A DNA stretch of 64,000 bases from positions 248,001 to 312,000 of the forward strand of contig SHNF01000009.1 of assembly GCA_004295085.1 (NCBI GenBank), read 5' to 3'. Each line of letters starts with the position of its first letter. Position 1 is the stretch's first letter. This document shows positions 35,354 to 44,960 of the stretch, one piece after another. Both the position numbers and the translations under genes were made by a program. The stretch comes from Planctomycetota bacterium. Its GTDB lineage: Bacteria > Planctomycetota > UBA1135. The notes beneath the pieces were generated by a model. It searched no databases and had not been told where the DNA came from. It worked only from the letters and a program-made list of their open reading frames with translations.

Positions 35354-36779
35354 CCACGGCGAACGGCCGAAGGCGCGCCACGGGCCGCGCCAGGCCGGCG
35401 CGCACCACGACGTCCACCACGTCGGCCACGTCCTTGTAGGCGTCGCTGATCTCCTCTTCGGCGCCGCGGAGGCTGGCCGCCTGCAAGGAGACGCCGCGCG
35501 CGGCCATCTCCTTCTTGATGTTGCGGCCCCTGGCCGCCGCGCGCGCCTTGTTGCGGCTGAGTCGCCGCCCGGCGCCGTGGCAGCACGAGCCGAAGGTCTC
35601 CGCGCCGGCCCGGGCAGTGCCCAGCAGCACGTACGAGTAGCGTCCCATGTCGCCGGGCACCAGCACCGGCTGGCCCAGCGCGCGGTAGGCCTCCGGCACC
35701 ATCGGATGTCCGGGGCCGAAGGCGCGCGTCGCGCCCTTGCGGTGCACCACCAGCTCGCGCTCGCGGCCGCCCACGGCGTGCGTCTCGCGCTTGGCGATGT
35801 TGTGGCACACGTCGTACACCACGCGCGCCTCGGCGCGCTCGCCGAACATGCGCGCCAGCACCTCGCGCACGCGGTGGGTGACGAGCTGGCGGTTGGCGAA
35901 GGCGAAGTTCATGGCCGCGCCCATGGCGCCGAAGTACGCCTGGCCCTCCGGCGAGAGGAACGGCGCCGCGCACAACTGCCGGTCCGCCAGCTCGATGCCA
36001 TACGCCTTTGACGCCTTCTGCATCGTCTCCAGGAAGTCGTCGCAGACCTGGTGGCCGAAACCGCGCGATCCGGTATGGATCAGGACGGTGATCGCGTCGA
36101 TGCCAAGCCGGGCTGCGGCCTCGGCGTCGTAGAGCTCCTCGACCGCCTGCACCTCCAGGAAATGATTGCCGCTGCCCAGCGTCCCGAGCTGGTCGTAGCC
36201 GCGGATGCGGGCGTCGGCGGACACCGGCTCCGGATCGGCCCAGGCCGCGCAGCCGCCTTCCTCGCAATGCAGCAGGTCTTCGGGCCCGCCGAAGCCGCGC
36301 TCCACGGCCCAGCGCGCGCCGCCGCGGCCCACCTGGTCCAGCTCGTGCGCCTTGAGCTTCAGCGGGCCGCCGCGGCCGGTGCCGGCCGGCACGGCCTCCA
36401 GCAGGGCCCGTCCCAGCTCGCCGCGGTGCTCCCGGACCTTCTTTTCCTTTACGCCGGTGACCGCCAGCAGGCGCACCCCGCAGTTGATGTCGAAGCCGAC
36501 GCCGCCCGGGCTGATCACTCCGCCATCTTCCGGATCGAAGGCCGCCACTCCGCCGATAGGGAATCCGTAACCCCAGTGGATGTCGGGCATTGCCAGCGAG
36601 TAGCCGACGATGCCCGGCAGCGTGGCCACGTTCCGCACCTGGTCCAGGCTGGGGTCGTCGCGCAGCTCGGCCATCAGCTCCTCGGAGGCGTAGACCCGCC
36701 CCGGCACGCGCATGGCGCCCTGCCGCGGCAGCTCCCACAGCGTGTCCGACACCCGCTTGAGGTTTCGGGAAGGACTCAT
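35343..36779 (-). CDS. rtcB: RNA-splicing ligase RtcB
   Basis: A protein of 478 residues, normal for RtcB. The metal and GMP site is intact: GGVGFDINCGVR with Asp97 and Cys100, GSGNHFLEV (202-210), His235, His326 and GSCCHGAGRRLSR with His401 as the guanylated histidine. RtcB joins 3'-phosphate (or 2',3'-cyclic phosphate) and 5'-OH RNA ends using GTP and Mn. GGAGG 4 bases before the ATG is a clear ribosome site. Its activator archease is encoded 136 bases upstream on the same strand, so this is an RNA-repair pair. Confidence 0.96.
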   Translation of the reverse strand: MSPSRNLKRVSDTLWELPRQGAMRVPGRVYASEELMAELRDDPSLDQVRNVATLPGIVGYSLAMPDIHWGYGFPIGGVAAFDPEDGGVISPGGVGFDINCGVRLLAVTGVKEKKVREHRGELGRALLEAVPAGTGRGGPLKLKAHELDQVGRGGARWAVERGFGGPEDLLHCEEGGCAAWADPEPVSADARIRGYDQLGTLGSGNHFLEVQAVEELYDAEAAARLGIDAITVLIHTGSRGFGHQVCDDFLETMQKASKAYGIELADRQLCAAPFLSPEGQAYFGAMGAAMNFAFANRQLVTHRVREVLARMFGERAEARVVYDVCHNIAKRETHAVGGRERELVVHRKGATRAFGPGHPMVPEAYRALGQPVLVPGDMGRYSYVLLGTARAGAETFGSCCHGAGRRLSRNKARAAARGRNIKKEMAARGVSLQAASLRGAEEEISDAYKDVADVVDVVVRAGLARPVARLRPFAVVKG

Positions 36780-36802
36780 AGGCCTCCGGCGTCCACAGTA
36801 GC

Positions 36803-36913
36803 GTGGAGAAGCGCCGCCGTGTCTGGACCATCGTCGCGCTGGCCTTCGTGGTCATGCTGGGAGCCTTCCTGATCTTCCTCCAGGTCAGCAGCGCCCCGAA
36901 CGCATCGATCTAG
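36803..36913 (+). CDS. Possible 36-residue single-helix membrane peptide
   Basis: A GTG-started frame of 36 codons sits in the gap between rtcB and archease, on the opposite strand. It has a basic start (VEKRRRVW), one strong hydrophobic helix of about 20 residues and a short polar end (SSAPNASI). Membrane peptides of this shape are often real but missed. It ends 2 bases from the archease stop. No family is recognised and there is no clear ribosome site, so it may be chance. Confidence 0.35.
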   Translation: MEKRRRVWTIVALAFVVMLGAFLIFLQVSSAPNASI

Positions 36914-36915
36914 CG

Positions 36916-37335
36916 CTATACATCGAGCACGATCGTGCCGCGCCAGCATCCAGGCGCCGCCTGCTCGACGCTGGCGGCGTGCCAGGTCACGGCCTTGATG
37001 TCTTCGCAGCGGGACAGATCCAGCGCCGCGGCCGGAACGGCAAGAACCCTGGGGTCAGACCCGAGCATTTCGGCACGCACCGGCAGCACTCGCTCCACGG
37101 TCCACAGCCGCAGCAGCGTTCGCCACCAGCGCACCCAGACCTCCACCGGGTCACTTCCGGACAGCGTCACCGGGCGCGCCTCCGTCCGGCCCGTCTGACC
37201 CCCGCCGACGAAGCCGCCGAACGCGGCGGCGGCCTCTTCCAGCAATCCCGGCCAGCTTGCCGCCTCCACCTCGAGGCGGACGTCAGCCGTGTGGTCCAGA
37301 AGCTGCCAGGGCATCGCCGGATCCGCGCTGGCCAT
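36916..37335 (-). CDS. Archease, activator of RtcB
   Basis: A protein of 139 residues. The opening LLDHTADVRLEVEA (Asp14 to Asp18) and the end RGTIVLDV are the conserved metal-binding ends of archease. Archease accelerates RtcB guanylation and turnover. A second start at ATG 37314 (MPWQLLDHTADV) would shorten it by 7 residues. The linked rtcB gene supports the call. The upstream gap contains a perfect 14-bp hairpin repeat. Confidence 0.88.
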   Translation of the reverse strand: MASADPAMPWQLLDHTADVRLEVEAASWPGLLEEAAAAFGGFVGGGQTGRTEARPVTLSGSDPVEVWVRWWRTLLRLWTVERVLPVRAEMLGSDPRVLAVPAAALDLSRCEDIKAVTWHAASVEQAAPGCWRGTIVLDV

Positions 37336-37360
37336 TGTGGCCCGGTGCTGCGGTGATTCC

Positions 37361-37401
37361 TGGCGATTGGTGCCATTCCGGCACCAATCGCCACGGTTTC
37401 G
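37361..37401. repeat. Perfect hairpin, distant copy of the ORF6N-locus repeat
   Basis: TGGCGATTGGTGCC (37361-37374), loop ATTCC and GGCACCAATCGCCA (37380-37393) form a perfect 14-bp stem. Bases 37380-37401 are the exact reverse complement of 12178-12199 (22 bases), so this is a related repeat and not a chance palindrome. It lies in the 83-base gap between archease and the OPT transporter gene. No T-tract follows on either strand. Confidence 0.8.
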
Positions 37402-37418
37402 CAGGCGCCTGCCGGCGG

Positions 37419-39284
37419 TCAGGAGCGCTTCCGGCGGGTGAGCCACAGGAAGGCGCACAGGAAGGCCAGCGCCAGGATGGTCGCACCGTCGCCGGCGATT
37501 CCGGGCAGGAGGGGTGTCGCGGACTTCGGAATGATGCTGCCGGCCACGAGTCCCGCCACCAGGACTCCGGCCAGTCCTTCTCCTGCGACCAGGCCCGACG
37601 CCGCGAGGATCCCGGGATCGCTGCCGGAATGCGCCGCGGAAGCGCCTTGTGCGCGGTCGCGCCAGGCGCGCATGCAACCGCCCAGGAAGATCGGGGCCAT
37701 GGTGGAGAGCGGCAGGTACACGCCGATCGCGAAGGCCAGCGGCGACAGGCCGCACAGCAGCGCCCCGATGCTGAGGCCCGCGCCGCTCAGCACCAGGTCC
37801 CAGGGGAGCTGGCCGGCGAGCACGCCGTCGATGATGGTCTTCATGAGCGTCGCCTGGGGCGCCGACAGCTCGTCGCCGCCGAAGCCGAAGGTGTTGCCCA
37901 GCAGGAGCACCGTGCCTGCGACCACCCAGCAGGCGCAGGCGGCACCGATGAGCTGGCCGAACTGCTGGCGCGCGGGCGTTGCACCCACCAGGTACCCGGT
38001 CTTGAGGTCCTGGGAGATGTCGCCGGCCTTGCTGGCGGCGACCGCCACGATGGTGCCGACGGTCAGCACCGCCGCGCGCGCGCCCTCGCCGGTCCAGCCG
38101 GCGGCGGCGAACACGGAGGCGACCGCGAGCAGCGTGACCAGCGTGATGCCGGACGTGGGCTGCGAGGACACGCCGACGATGCCGACGATGCGAGCCGCGA
38201 CGGTGACGAACAGCAGGCCGAAGATGGCCACGCCGCCGGCGCACACCAGGCGCGGGCCGAGCGCCATGTCGCCGGCGAAGACGCCGGGAATGAGACCGGC
38301 GGCCAGCACGACCACGGCGATGCCGCCGAGCACGAACGCGCCCGGCAGGTCGCGGTCCGTGCGCTCTCCGGTGGCGGCGGAGCCGCCGCGCAGGCCGCGC
38401 AGCACACCGGCCACGGCGTCCACCATGCTGGGCAGCGTGCGCAGCACGGTCAGGATCCCGGCCGTGGCCACGGCGCCGGCGCCGATGTAGCGCACGTAGC
38501 GCTTGAAGATCTCTCCGGCGGGCAGGTCGCGGATCAGGTCGGTGGTCTCCGGCGGCAGCGGCCGGTCGAGCGTCGCGCCGAAGAAGGCCACCATCGGGGT
38601 GAGCACGATGGCGGAGAGCAGCGCGCCGGCCACCAGGATCCCGGTCTGGCGATAGCCGAGGATGAAGCCGACGCCGAGCAGCGCCGGAGCCAGCTCCAGC
38701 TCCACGCGCGCCTTCGGCAGCACGGGCAGGTCCGCGCCCAGCTTGGCCGGAAGCAGGAACAGCAGCGAGACCAGCAGCTTGACCGCCGCGCCGATAACCA
38801 TCCCGCGGAACACCCAGACGCCGGCGGAGGCGCCGCCGGTCGTGGCGCGCAGCACTTCGGCGCAGGCCGTACCCTCGGGATACGGCAGGCTCGCGTGCTC
38901 GCGCACGATCAGGAGGCGGCGCAGCGGGATCATGGCGCACAGGCCCAGCAGGCCGCCCAGGAAGCACAGGACCACGACCTGCAGGTACGGCGGCGCGACG
39001 CCCCACAGGAACAGCGCGGGGATGGTGAAGATCGTGCCGCTGGCCAGCGAGGTGCTGGCCGAGCCGATGGTTTGCGCCAGGTTGGCTTCCAGGATGGTGC
39101 CGGGCGTGCGCAGGAGCCGGAACACCGCCACCGCCATCACCGCGGCCGGGATGGAGGCCGAGACGGTGAAGCCGACGCGCAGGCCGAGGTAGGCGTTGGA
39201 AGCGCCGAAGACCAGCCCGAGGACCACGCCGGTGACGACCGCCTTGAAGGTGAACTCGGCCAGCTCCTCGCGCGGCGTGCTCAC
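37419..39284 (-). CDS. OPT-family oligopeptide/metal-chelate transporter
   Basis: A protein of 621 residues from a GTG start with about 14-16 hydrophobic segments. The family blocks EFTFKAVVTGVVLGLVFGASNAY, SIPAAVMAVAVFR and the C-terminal NILAS-like SDPGILAASGLVAGEGLAGV are recognisable as bacterial OPT (OPT_sfam). Members import peptides or metal complexes by proton coupling. It diverges from the ThuA-fusion gene. A hairpin repeat lies upstream of the next gene in the same direction (archease). Cargo cannot be predicted. Confidence 0.9.
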   Translation of the reverse strand: MSTPREELAEFTFKAVVTGVVLGLVFGASNAYLGLRVGFTVSASIPAAVMAVAVFRLLRTPGTILEANLAQTIGSASTSLASGTIFTIPALFLWGVAPPYLQVVVLCFLGGLLGLCAMIPLRRLLIVREHASLPYPEGTACAEVLRATTGGASAGVWVFRGMVIGAAVKLLVSLLFLLPAKLGADLPVLPKARVELELAPALLGVGFILGYRQTGILVAGALLSAIVLTPMVAFFGATLDRPLPPETTDLIRDLPAGEIFKRYVRYIGAGAVATAGILTVLRTLPSMVDAVAGVLRGLRGGSAATGERTDRDLPGAFVLGGIAVVVLAAGLIPGVFAGDMALGPRLVCAGGVAIFGLLFVTVAARIVGIVGVSSQPTSGITLVTLLAVASVFAAAGWTGEGARAAVLTVGTIVAVAASKAGDISQDLKTGYLVGATPARQQFGQLIGAACACWVVAGTVLLLGNTFGFGGDELSAPQATLMKTIIDGVLAGQLPWDLVLSGAGLSIGALLCGLSPLAFAIGVYLPLSTMAPIFLGGCMRAWRDRAQGASAAHSGSDPGILAASGLVAGEGLAGVLVAGLVAGSIIPKSATPLLPGIAGDGATILALAFLCAFLWLTRRKRS

Positions 39285-39374
39285 GAGGGCAGAAGGCGCG
39301 CGCCGCCGGCCCGCGCCGCGGTGTCAGGGCTCCGGTGAATGAGGTGCTCGCGCATGCCTCCGCGCGGCGGAGAC

Positions 39375-39380
39375 TACCAT
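39375..39380 (+). promoter_or_regulatory. Candidate -10 hexamer (TACCAT), leaderless start
   Basis: TACCAT ends 6 bases before the GTG at 39387, the codon immediately preceding a signal-peptide-like sequence. This supports GTG 39387 over the in-frame ATGs at 39339 and 39354. Confidence 0.45.
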
Positions 39381-39386
39381 TGCGCC

Positions 39387-42300
39387 GTGGTCACGGCCCA
39401 CTGGCGCCGTTCCTTGCTGCTCGCGCCGGCGCTGGCTGCGGCCTGGAGCGCGCCCGCGCCGATCGCGGCAACGGCGTCGCCGCCGCAGGCGCAAGAAGCG
39501 GCGCTGCGGATCTTCCTGAGCGGGGGGCCGAAGACGCACGGTCCCGGCGCGCACGACGCGCCGCGCTTCGTGGACGAATGGACGGCCCTGCTGCGCGCGC
39601 GCGGCGCTCAGGTGGAGGGCGCGCTGCGCCTGCCGAGCGCGGCGGAATACGGCAGGACCGACGTGCTCGTGCTGTACAAGGCCGACGGCGGCTCCATCCA
39701 CGGCCAGGATCGGGTCGACCTGGAGCGTTTCCTGGCGCGCGGCGGCGGCATCGTGGTGTTGCACGACGCGCTGTGCGGCGACGATCCGCAGTGGTGGAAG
39801 ACGATCATCGGCGGTGCCTGGGACTACGGCCGCGCCAAGTACGAGGAAGGGGCCACGCACCTGTACCTCACCCCGGTCGAGCACCCGATCACCCGCGGCG
39901 TCTCCAACTTTGAGTTCGAGGACGAGATCTATTACGACCTGGAGATGATGCCCGGCGTCCAGGTGCTCGCCAGCGGATTTCATTCCATCTTCGCGATCAC
40001 CCCGCAGATGTGGACGTACGAACCGGGACCGTACCGGGCCTTCGTGAGCGTCCAGGGGCACGAGTGGCGCTCGTTCGCGCACCCCGCGTGGCGCACGCTC
40101 GTGCTGCGCGGTATCGCCTGGGCCGGCGGGCGCGACGCGGACCTGCTCACGGCGGCGGGGGAGCGCGCGCAACTGCGGTATCCGCCGGGCGGCCCGACGG
40201 CGCCGGACGAGGCCCACGAGTCCTTCGTGCTGCACCCGGACTTCGAGATCGCGCTGGTGGCCGCCGAGCCGCTCATCGAGAAACCGATCAGCCTGGACTG
40301 GGACGCCGCCGGGCGTATGTGGGTGGCGGAAACTCCGGGATACCCGGAGAAGGAGCGCTTCTCCGGCGTGGCGGCACACGACCGCGTCTCCATCCTGGCG
40401 GACACAGACGGCAACGGCCGCATGGACCGCAAGCAGGTGTTCTGCGACGGCCTCGATCTGGTCACCAGCATCGTCCTGCACCGCGACGGCGTGATCGCCA
40501 GCGCCTCGCCCGACATCTGGTGGCTGCGTGACACGGATGGCGACGGCGCCTGCGACCGGCGCGAGCGCCTCTACAGCGGCTTTGGCTACGGCGACACGCA
40601 CGCCGTGGTCAGCAACCTGCGCTGGGGCCAGGACGGCTGGATCTACGCCACGCAGGGCTACAGCGGCTCCGCCTCGCGCGACATCGCCGGCGCGCAGGAC
40701 CAGCGCTTCGGAGCCATCGGCAACGGCGTGATCCGTTTCCGTCCGGACGGCGGCGCCATCGAGGTGGTGTCCAGCTACGGCTCGAACACCTGGGGCCTGG
40801 ACTTCTCCGCCGACGGCGAGCTGTTCTTCACCATGGCCAACGGCGCGCACCTGCGCCACGTCGTCCTTCCGGAAGCCGCGCTCGCACGCGGGCGCATGGA
40901 CGTGAAGAGCTGGGCCGACGTGCCGGACCACGAGCGCGCCTTCCCTCTGGTGACGCGCACGCGCCCGCCGTACGCTCAGATCGACTTCGTGGGCGGTTTC
41001 ACGGCCGCGTCCGGCTGCTGCATCTACACGGGTGGCGCCTGGCCGGACGAGTACGACGGCAACCACTTCGTGTGCGAGCCGACGCTCAACCTGGTGCACC
41101 GCGATCTGCTGAGTCCGGACGGCGTCACGTATGCTGCGAGCAAGGAGCGTGAGGCCGAGTTCCTGGCGTCGCCGGACCTGTGGTTCCGTCCGGTGCACCT
41201 GCGCGTGGGGCCGGACGGCGCCTTGTACGTGCTCGATTTCTATAACCAGGCGGTCGTGCACAACGATCCGCGCGGCCCGGAGCACGGGCCGACCAACGCG
41301 GCCCGGCGGCCGGACCGCGATCATGAGAACGGGCGCATCTGGCGCGTGCAGCACCGCCGGGCGCGGGCGCTGGAGCGGATGGATCTCGCGCGCGCCGACG
41401 CCGCCGTCCTGTACGGCGCCTTGTCGCATCCGAACGGCTGGGCGCGCGCGACCGCCCAGCGGCTGATCGTCGAGCAGGACGTGGCGGCGCCGGAAGGCTG
41501 GAGGCCGCCGGATCCAGTCGCGGAGGCGTTGTACCGCTGGGTCGTGTTCCAGCAGGACGGACTTGCCTTGCCGGCGCCATCCACAGGCGCTCCGGCCGTG
41601 GTGCAGCGCGCTGCCGCCCGCATTGCCCGCCAGGTGGAGGACCCGAATGCCGCAACCGCGCTGCTGGCCTCCTGGCGCGATGCGGACGCGCGCACGCGCC
41701 TCGAGATCCTGGCGGCACAGCGCGCATGGCCGCGTGAGCGCGACCTCGCGTCCAGCTTCCTCAAGTGCTATGGCTCCGCCCAGGAGGATTGGACGCGCTC
41801 CGTCGTCTTCGGCCTCGCCGCCACGGATCCGGTCGCCTTCTTCGCGGGGCTGCCGGACGTCCAGGCCCTGGACGGGTGCGCCAACCTCGTCCTAGCGGTC
41901 GGCCGGCGCGCCGGCCAGCTCACGGACACGTCCGCGGTCGCGGACTGCCTCTCGGCTCTGGCGGACCGCGTCACTTCGACCAGGATCCCGCCCGAGGAAG
42001 TCGAGCTGGTCGAACTCGCGGTCAGCGGCATCGCCGACACCGCGCAGTCGAGCCGGTGGAATTCCGGCGACGCGACCCTGCTGGATGCGCTCCAGCGCCT
42101 GTTGAGCACGGAGGCGGGCTGGGCGGTACTGCCAGTGGCGGCACGCCTCCAGCATCCGCCGCTGGCCGGCGCGATCGCGCAGGCCACGCATCGGGTGGCG
42201 GCCGAGCTCGAACGTGAGGACCTGGATTGGCGGAGGCGCGTGGCCGCCCTGGACACCTTGCTGGCGCTCCCGGACCCGCCTGAGGAAGTCTTCGAGGCCG

Positions 42301-43682
42301 CCGCCGCGCTGCTGGGCCCCGCGCAGTGGCCGGACTGCCGGCGTCAAGTGCTGGGCATCCTCGGCGAGGCCCCGGACGACGCCCCGGCCCTTTTCGGGCT
42401 GGTGGACGTCGTCGCCGGCGCCTTCAGCTCGCTCCCGGAAACCGAGCGCGAGCTTGGCTTCCAGCACCTGCTGCAACGCCCGCAGTGGTCGCGGCGCTTC
42501 CTGGAAGGCGTGCGCGCGCAACGTCCGCCGGCGGCGGTGCTCGGCCCGGCGCGCGCGTACCGGCTGCTGCACCATCCGGATCCCGGCGTGGCCGAGCTGG
42601 CGCAGCAGGTGCTCGCGCCGCCCGAGAGCGATCGCTCGATCGAGGATCTCGTTGCGCAGTTGTTGCCCGTGATCACGCAGCCCGGGGACCTCCAGCGCGG
42701 CCGCGCGCTGTTCATGACCAACTGCGGCACCTGCCACCGCCTGCGCGGCGAGGGCGGAGAGGTGGGCCCGGACCTCACCGGCATGGGTGCGCACGAGCTG
42801 CGCGACCTGCTGCCGATCGTGCTGGATCCCAACCGCGCCGTGGAGGCTGCTTATCTCGAGTACGTGGCCGAAACGACCGGCGGCCGCCTGATCTCCGGAG
42901 TCCTGGTACGCGACACGACCGATGGAATCGTCCTGCGCAGCAGCGGCGGCGACCAGGAGATCGCGCGCGCGCAGCTGCGCAGCCTGAGCTCCACCGGCCG
43001 CTCCCCCATGCCCACCGGCTTCGAGAGCCTGGGGGCCGAGGGCCTGCGCGACCTGTTCGCGTACTTGCGCAGCGGCTACGAGCGCTTCCGCGTCCTGGAC
43101 CTGGCGCCGCTGTGCAGCGCCAGCACCGCGCTCGGGCTGTACGACACGCGCTACGACGCCAAGCCCATGGATTTCGTGCGCTACGGCACGCTGGAGGTCG
43201 CCGGCGTGCCCTTCGAGCTGCTCGACCCGGCGCGCAACCCCGGCGGGCGCAACGCGCTGGTGCTGCGCGGCGGCCTGCATAAGCAGTGGCAGTGCAACAC
43301 CGACATGCCGCAGCGCGTGGAGATCCCGGTGGGCGCGGCGCTGGAGCGCGTGCACGTGCTCGGCGGCATCGCCGGCTGGGGCTTCCCGTACGTGTCCGAC
43401 ACCATCCCGGCGCTGCGCTGGACCTGGGTCTACGCCGGCGGCGCCACGGAAGAGCACATCCTGCGCAACGGCGTCGAGTTCGCCGACTGGATCCGGCACG
43501 TGGACGTGCCCGGCTCGGAGTTCGCGCCTGGGCTGCTGAAGGCGCGCAGCTGGGGCCAGGTACGTCAGTTCCACGTGCAGCCGGAGCGCCCGGAAGTCGT
43601 GGACCGAATCATCCTCGAGAGCTTCGGCAACGACCTCGCGCCGACCGTGCTCGCGCTCACCGCCGAGCTGGCCGAGTCGTAG
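39387..43682 (+). CDS. ThuA / PVC-type dehydrogenase / HEAT / cytochrome c fusion protein
   Basis: A protein of 1431 residues with an N-terminal signal peptide. Order of domains: ThuA-like glutamine-amidotransferase fold (about 35-260; FEFEDEIYYDLEMMPG), beta-propeller membrane-bound-dehydrogenase domain (about 280-690; DTDGNGRMDRKQVFCDGLD, RVGPDGALYVLDFYN), helical HEAT-like region (about 700-1085), one c-type heme site CGTCH (Cys1113, Cys1116, His1117) and a 190-residue C-terminal beta domain. Such proteins are a hallmark of Planctomycetota and are thought to oxidise sugars or polyols in the periplasm. Upstream ATGs (39339, 39354) are open but precede the signal peptide by 11-16 residues. 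Confidence 0.88.
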   Translation: MVTAHWRRSLLLAPALAAAWSAPAPIAATASPPQAQEAALRIFLSGGPKTHGPGAHDAPRFVDEWTALLRARGAQVEGALRLPSAAEYGRTDVLVLYKADGGSIHGQDRVDLERFLARGGGIVVLHDALCGDDPQWWKTIIGGAWDYGRAKYEEGATHLYLTPVEHPITRGVSNFEFEDEIYYDLEMMPGVQVLASGFHSIFAITPQMWTYEPGPYRAFVSVQGHEWRSFAHPAWRTLVLRGIAWAGGRDADLLTAAGERAQLRYPPGGPTAPDEAHESFVLHPDFEIALVAAEPLIEKPISLDWDAAGRMWVAETPGYPEKERFSGVAAHDRVSILADTDGNGRMDRKQVFCDGLDLVTSIVLHRDGVIASASPDIWWLRDTDGDGACDRRERLYSGFGYGDTHAVVSNLRWGQDGWIYATQGYSGSASRDIAGAQDQRFGAIGNGVIRFRPDGGAIEVVSSYGSNTWGLDFSADGELFFTMANGAHLRHVVLPEAALARGRMDVKSWADVPDHERAFPLVTRTRPPYAQIDFVGGFTAASGCCIYTGGAWPDEYDGNHFVCEPTLNLVHRDLLSPDGVTYAASKEREAEFLASPDLWFRPVHLRVGPDGALYVLDFYNQAVVHNDPRGPEHGPTNAARRPDRDHENGRIWRVQHRRARALERMDLARADAAVLYGALSHPNGWARATAQRLIVEQDVAAPEGWRPPDPVAEALYRWVVFQQDGLALPAPSTGAPAVVQRAAARIARQVEDPNAATALLASWRDADARTRLEILAAQRAWPRERDLASSFLKCYGSAQEDWTRSVVFGLAATDPVAFFAGLPDVQALDGCANLVLAVGRRAGQLTDTSAVADCLSALADRVTSTRIPPEEVELVELAVSGIADTAQSSRWNSGDATLLDALQRLLSTEAGWAVLPVAARLQHPPLAGAIAQATHRVAAELEREDLDWRRRVAALDTLLALPDPPEEVFEAAAALLGPAQWPDCRRQVLGILGEAPDDAPALFGLVDVVAGAFSSLPETERELGFQHLLQRPQWSRRFLEGVRAQRPPAAVLGPARAYRLLHHPDPGVAELAQQVLAPPESDRSIEDLVAQLLPVITQPGDLQRGRALFMTNCGTCHRLRGEGGEVGPDLTGMGAHELRDLLPIVLDPNRAVEAAYLEYVAETTGGRLISGVLVRDTTDGIVLRSSGGDQEIARAQLRSLSSTGRSPMPTGFESLGAEGLRDLFAYLRSGYERFRVLDLAPLCSASTALGLYDTRYDAKPMDFVRYGTLEVAGVPFELLDPARNPGGRNALVLRGGLHKQWQCNTDMPQRVEIPVGAALERVHVLGGIAGWGFPYVSDTIPALRWTWVYAGGATEEHILRNGVEFADWIRHVDVPGSEFAPGLLKARSWGQVRQFHVQPERPEVVDRIILESFGNDLAPTVLALTAELAES

Positions 43683-43727
43683 CCGCGCGGCTCGCCGATC
43701 ACCGCGATCCGGCCGCCACGTCTGCGC

Positions 43728-44960
43728 TCAGCGTCCGGCCTGGATCTGACCGGGCCAGCCCGGCAGCACTTTGGCCGCTCCGGGCGCATGAGACACAGCG
43801 GGCAGCGGCGCCGGCCGCAGCGCGCGCCCGCCGGTCCAGATGGCCTCGATCTCGCCGAGCGCGTCCAGCACCAGGACGTCGGCGCGCGCTTCCGGCTCCA
43901 GGCGCCCGCAGTCGCCGAACAGGCTGCCCGGTACCTCGCAGCCGCCGCGGACCGCCTGCTCCCAGGTGAGCGCGCCTTCGCGCACGCGCTGCGCCAGGAG
44001 CTGCGGCAGCGGATCCAGCGTGCCGCCGAGTCCGCCCTGCTCGTCGCGGGCCGCGGGGCCGTCGCGGTGCAGGCGCTTGCCTCCGGCCTCGAAGTCGAGC
44101 GCCGGGAGGCCCGCGTGCGACAGGTTGTCGCTCTGGAACATGAGCCGGCCACGCAGCTCCGGTGTGTCGGCGAGCAGCGCCAGCGTCACGTTGCTGACGT
44201 GCACGCCGTCGGGAATGACGCCGGTCCAGCGCGCGCGCCCGCGCAGCGCGAAGCCGATCGGGCCGGGCTCCCGCGCCTGCAGCGGCGGCATGCGGTTGCC
44301 GAGGTGGGTGATCGCGACGTCGCCGCCCTCCGCCAGCCGTCCGCAGTCCTCGTATCCGGCGGCGCAGTGGCCGATGGACAGGACCACGCCGGCGCGGCGC
44401 AGCACGCGCGCCGCAGCTTCGGCGCCCTGGACCTCGGGCGCAAACGTGCACATGCGCAGCCAGGCGCCGCAGGCGCCCGCCACCTGCTCGGCACGCTCTG
44501 CCGTGGGCTCGGAGATACCCACCGGAGGCAGCGCGCCGCGCATGTGCGGCGCGACGAACGGCCCTTCGATGTGCCAGCCCGCCAGCCGGCAGCCGGCGGG
44601 CGGCGCCTGCGCGGCGAAGCGCTCGTAGGCGCGGCGCAGCCGGCGCAGGTCCGGCACCGGCAGCGGATACAGGCCGCACAGCGCCGTGGTCACGCCCGTA
44701 CGCGCCAGGGCTTCCGCCATCGCGCGCAACTCTGCTGGCGTCGCCACGCTCGTGTCCACGCCGCCGTAACCGTGCAGGAGCGTGTCCACGAAGCCCGGCA
44801 CCACGCGCAGGCCGCGGCAGTCGGCCAGCTCCGCCGCCAGGCGCCGCGGCGGCGCGCCCGCGCGGACCTCGGCGATGCGGCCGCGCTCCCAGCGCAGCCA
44901 GCCGTCGCGGAAGCGCCCGCGCAGCCACAACCGGCCGGCGACGCCCTTTGGCCGACTCAT
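43728..44960 (-). CDS. nagA: N-acetylglucosamine-6-phosphate deacetylase
   Basis: A protein of 410 residues. Motifs: WHIEGPF (129-135, Glu132 metal ligand), SIGHCAAG (His198), [10 protein letters not shown] (His219), IPDGVHV (His254) and SDNLSHAG (Asp278, catalytic). In place of the usual HxH metal pair the sequence reads [12 protein letters not shown], similar in spirit to the single-metal E. coli enzyme (VQLNG). NagA deacetylates GlcNAc-6-P in amino-sugar and cell-wall recycling. Its ATG overlaps the rsmD stop (ATGA). NagB and kinase genes are not in the window. Confidence 0.87.
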   Translation of the reverse strand: MSRPKGVAGRLWLRGRFRDGWLRWERGRIAEVRAGAPPRRLAAELADCRGLRVVPGFVDTLLHGYGGVDTSVATPAELRAMAEALARTGVTTALCGLYPLPVPDLRRLRRAYERFAAQAPPAGCRLAGWHIEGPFVAPHMRGALPPVGISEPTAERAEQVAGACGAWLRMCTFAPEVQGAEAAARVLRRAGVVLSIGHCAAGYEDCGRLAEGGDVAITHLGNRMPPLQAREPGPIGFALRGRARWTGVIPDGVHVSNVTLALLADTPELRGRLMFQSDNLSHAGLPALDFEAGGKRLHRDGPAARDEQGGLGGTLDPLPQLLAQRVREGALTWEQAVRGGCEVPGSLFGDCGRLEPEARADVLVLDALGEIEAIWTGGRALRPAPLPAVSHAPGAAKVLPGWPGQIQAGR

